A stretch of 6,733 nucleotides of DNA from Pseudomonadota bacterium (lineage in GTDB: Bacteria; Pseudomonadota; Gammaproteobacteria; Burkholderiales; Burkholderiaceae_B): contig JAEYVD010000235.1 of NCBI GenBank assembly GCA_023432075.1, forward strand, positions 1-6,733, written 5' to 3'. Positions 5,922 to 6,733 of this stretch are shown in pieces. A model generated the notes under the pieces. The model was not told where the DNA came from. It ran no database searches and saw only the letters and a program-made list of their open reading frames with translations. Every line of letters begins with the position of its first letter. Position 1 is the stretch's first letter. Both the position numbers and the translations under genes were made by a program.

Positions 5922-6533
5922 TTACAGGCCTTCGGCCTTCAGCGCGGCCTGCACGCCCGCGTCGGCCTGCATGCGTTCGAAGAACGCCGACAGATTGTTC
6001 AGGCCGGACAGGTCGATTTCCTTTGCGTGGGCCCAGCGCAGCACGACGAACAGATACGCGTCGGCAACCGACGGCGCGGCGCCCGCCAGATAGGACTTGC
6101 CCGCCAGTTGCGCATCCAGCTGCGCGAACAGCTTGGTCAGAAGCGCGGACGCCGAGGCGGCCAGTTCCTTTTGCGCGCCTTCGTCCTTCAGGTAGCGCTG
6201 CGCGCCGAACAGCAGCGAGAAGGTCTTGTGGATGTCGGAGTTGATGAAGCCGACCCAGCGGCGCACCTCGGCGCGCGAGCGCGGGCTGCCGTCGCCCAAC
6301 AGGGGGAGTTCCGGCGCGTGTTCGGCCAGGTATTCCAGGATGGAGACGTTCTGCGTGAGGGTCCAGTCGCCATCGGTCAGCGCGGGTACGGCGCCCAGCG
6401 GATTGATCCGCAGAAACTCCGGTTCCTTGAGCGCTTCACGGCTGAGTTTGTGCGTCTCATACGGCTTGCCGATCCACTCGAGCACGATGTGGGAAGCGAG
6501 CGAGCACGCGCCGGGCATGTAGTACAGTTTCAT
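5922..6533 (-). CDS. Glutathione S-transferase, beta class
   Basis: A 203-residue soluble enzyme expected to conjugate glutathione to electrophiles or to act as a thiol-disulfide enzyme. The opening MKLYYMPGACSLASH has the active-site Cys10 that defines bacterial beta-class enzymes such as Proteus mirabilis GST B1-1. The thioredoxin-like domain continues to about residue 75, with the cis-proline motif AVPAL (Pro50). Where many relatives have Glu-Ser or Glu-Gly in the glutathione-binding turn, this one has Gln61-Asn62 (LTQNVSILEYL). The helical domain carries His102-Lys103 (SDIHKTFSLLF), matching the His-Lys pair near the active site of the Proteus enzyme, and the folding motif SVADAYLF (155-162). 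The frame stays open to 6710, but this ATG matches the family start and has AGGAG (6544-6548, minus strand) 10 bases ahead. It is a single gene converging on the LysR gene. A link to the D-amino acid operon is not evident. Confidence 0.93.
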   Translation of the reverse strand: MKLYYMPGACSLASHIVLEWIGKPYETHKLSREALKEPEFLRINPLGAVPALTDGDWTLTQNVSILEYLAEHAPELPLLGDGSPRSRAEVRRWVGFINSDIHKTFSLLFGAQRYLKDEGAQKELAASASALLTKLFAQLDAQLAGKSYLAGAAPSVADAYLFVVLRWAHAKEIDLSGLNNLSAFFERMQADAGVQAALKAEGL

Positions 6534-6558
6534 GTGATGGAGTCTCCTGAGAGCAAGA

Positions 6559-6574
6559 ACGGGAGAGCTCCCGT
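6559..6574. repeat. Perfect inverted repeat in the GST leader
   Basis: ACGGGAG (6559-6565) and CTCCCGT (6568-6574) are perfect inverted copies around a 2-base centre, 26 bases upstream of the GST start codon and 11 bases from its ribosome site. It has no T-run. It could be a dimeric-repressor operator or an mRNA hairpin (six pairs with a four-base loop) in the leader. The sequence does not decide between them. Confidence 0.5.
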
Positions 6575-6684
6575 CCGTGGGCGCTATGGTACGCCAACCG
6601 GGTGTGCCAATCGCGAGCGGCCCCCGCGTCTCTCTGTCATGCCTTGCGCGCCTGCTTTTCAATCTGTCGCCGCCGGAGATGTCC
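6575..6684. other. Divergent intergenic region upstream of GST and the right-edge gene
   Basis: With the GST leader this forms a gap of about 150 bases between divergent starts. On the minus strand a TTGGCA (6607-6612 on the + strand as TGCCAA) is a fair -35 candidate (5 of 6), but only a weak -10 (CATAGC) follows at 16 bases. GCCAA occurs twice as a direct repeat 13 bases apart (6593 and 6606). No strong + strand promoter was found by eye. Confidence 0.3.
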
Positions 6685-6733
6685 ATGCAGTCACGCACCG
6701 CCGCGAGCACGCGCGCAATTCCCCTGATCCTGT
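6685..6733 (+). CDS. Probable start of a further gene (truncated by the window end)
   Basis: An ATG at 6685 is preceded by GGAG (6675-6678) with 6 bases of spacing, and the frame is open for the remaining 16 codons, reading MQSRTAASTRAIPLIL. Basic and polar residues followed by a hydrophobic IPLIL are compatible with the cytoplasmic tail and first helix of a membrane protein, for example a major facilitator transporter, but that is only a guess. An in-frame ATG at 6679 would add two residues but overlaps the ribosome site. It is divergent from the GST gene. Too short to identify. Confidence 0.45.
   Translation, partial: MQSRTAASTRAIPLIL

Noticed and set aside
6534..6710. N-terminal extension of the GST
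   Set aside because: The family start MKLYY with Cys10 is at 6533 with AGGAG ahead. The extension has no homology and would cover the leader palindrome.
1..6733. CRISPR array, tRNA, insertion sequence ends or defence genes
   Set aside because: No regularly spaced repeats, tRNA-like cloverleaf, transposase motifs or terminal repeats were seen on either strand.

Overview
The window is GC-rich DNA coding on both strands. Its gene types and protein sequences fit a betaproteobacterium of the Burkholderiales, probably Alcaligenaceae (Achromobacter/Bordetella-like). The hints are a Bug-type solute receptor, a D-aminoacylase whose key residues sit at the same numbers as in the Alcaligenes enzyme, a LivGF pair and a beta-class glutathione transferase. 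The taxon is inferred from family resemblance, not from a search.

Left part (1-1617, + strand): the end of a branched-chain amino acid ABC transporter operon. It holds the last 33 residues of the permease LivM, then the ATPases LivG and LivF, with stop and start codons overlapping at each junction. A textbook hairpin plus T-run terminator closes it.

Centre (1625-4823, - strand): a three-gene operon, read from right to left. First is a secreted Bug/TctC-family solute-binding protein, then a zinc D-aminoacylase (N-acyl-D-amino acid deacylase), then an aspartate/glutamate-family racemase. The gaps are only 9 and 16 bases. Together they read as a salvage module: the receptor captures a substrate in the periplasm, the deacylase releases a D-amino acid, and the racemase returns it to the L form. 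No TctA/TctB membrane subunits are in view, so the receptor is an orphan here.

A LysR-type regulator (4943-5899, + strand) is divergent from this operon across a 119-base gap. The gap contains a good -10 box for each direction and an imperfect palindrome with a T-N11-A core. The palindrome overlaps the regulator's own -10/start region and lies about 63 bases upstream of the predicted operon start. That is the usual geometry for a LysR regulator that represses itself and activates a divergent target.

Right part: a beta-class glutathione S-transferase (5922-6533, - strand) converges on the regulator gene with 22 bases between stops. Its leader holds a perfect 7+7 inverted repeat. At the right edge a new + strand gene probably begins (6685), with only 16 codons visible.

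No tRNA, rRNA, CRISPR array, insertion sequence or phage gene was seen. The gene families are all known. The least ordinary part is the receptor-deacylase-racemase module with its divergent regulator and operator.
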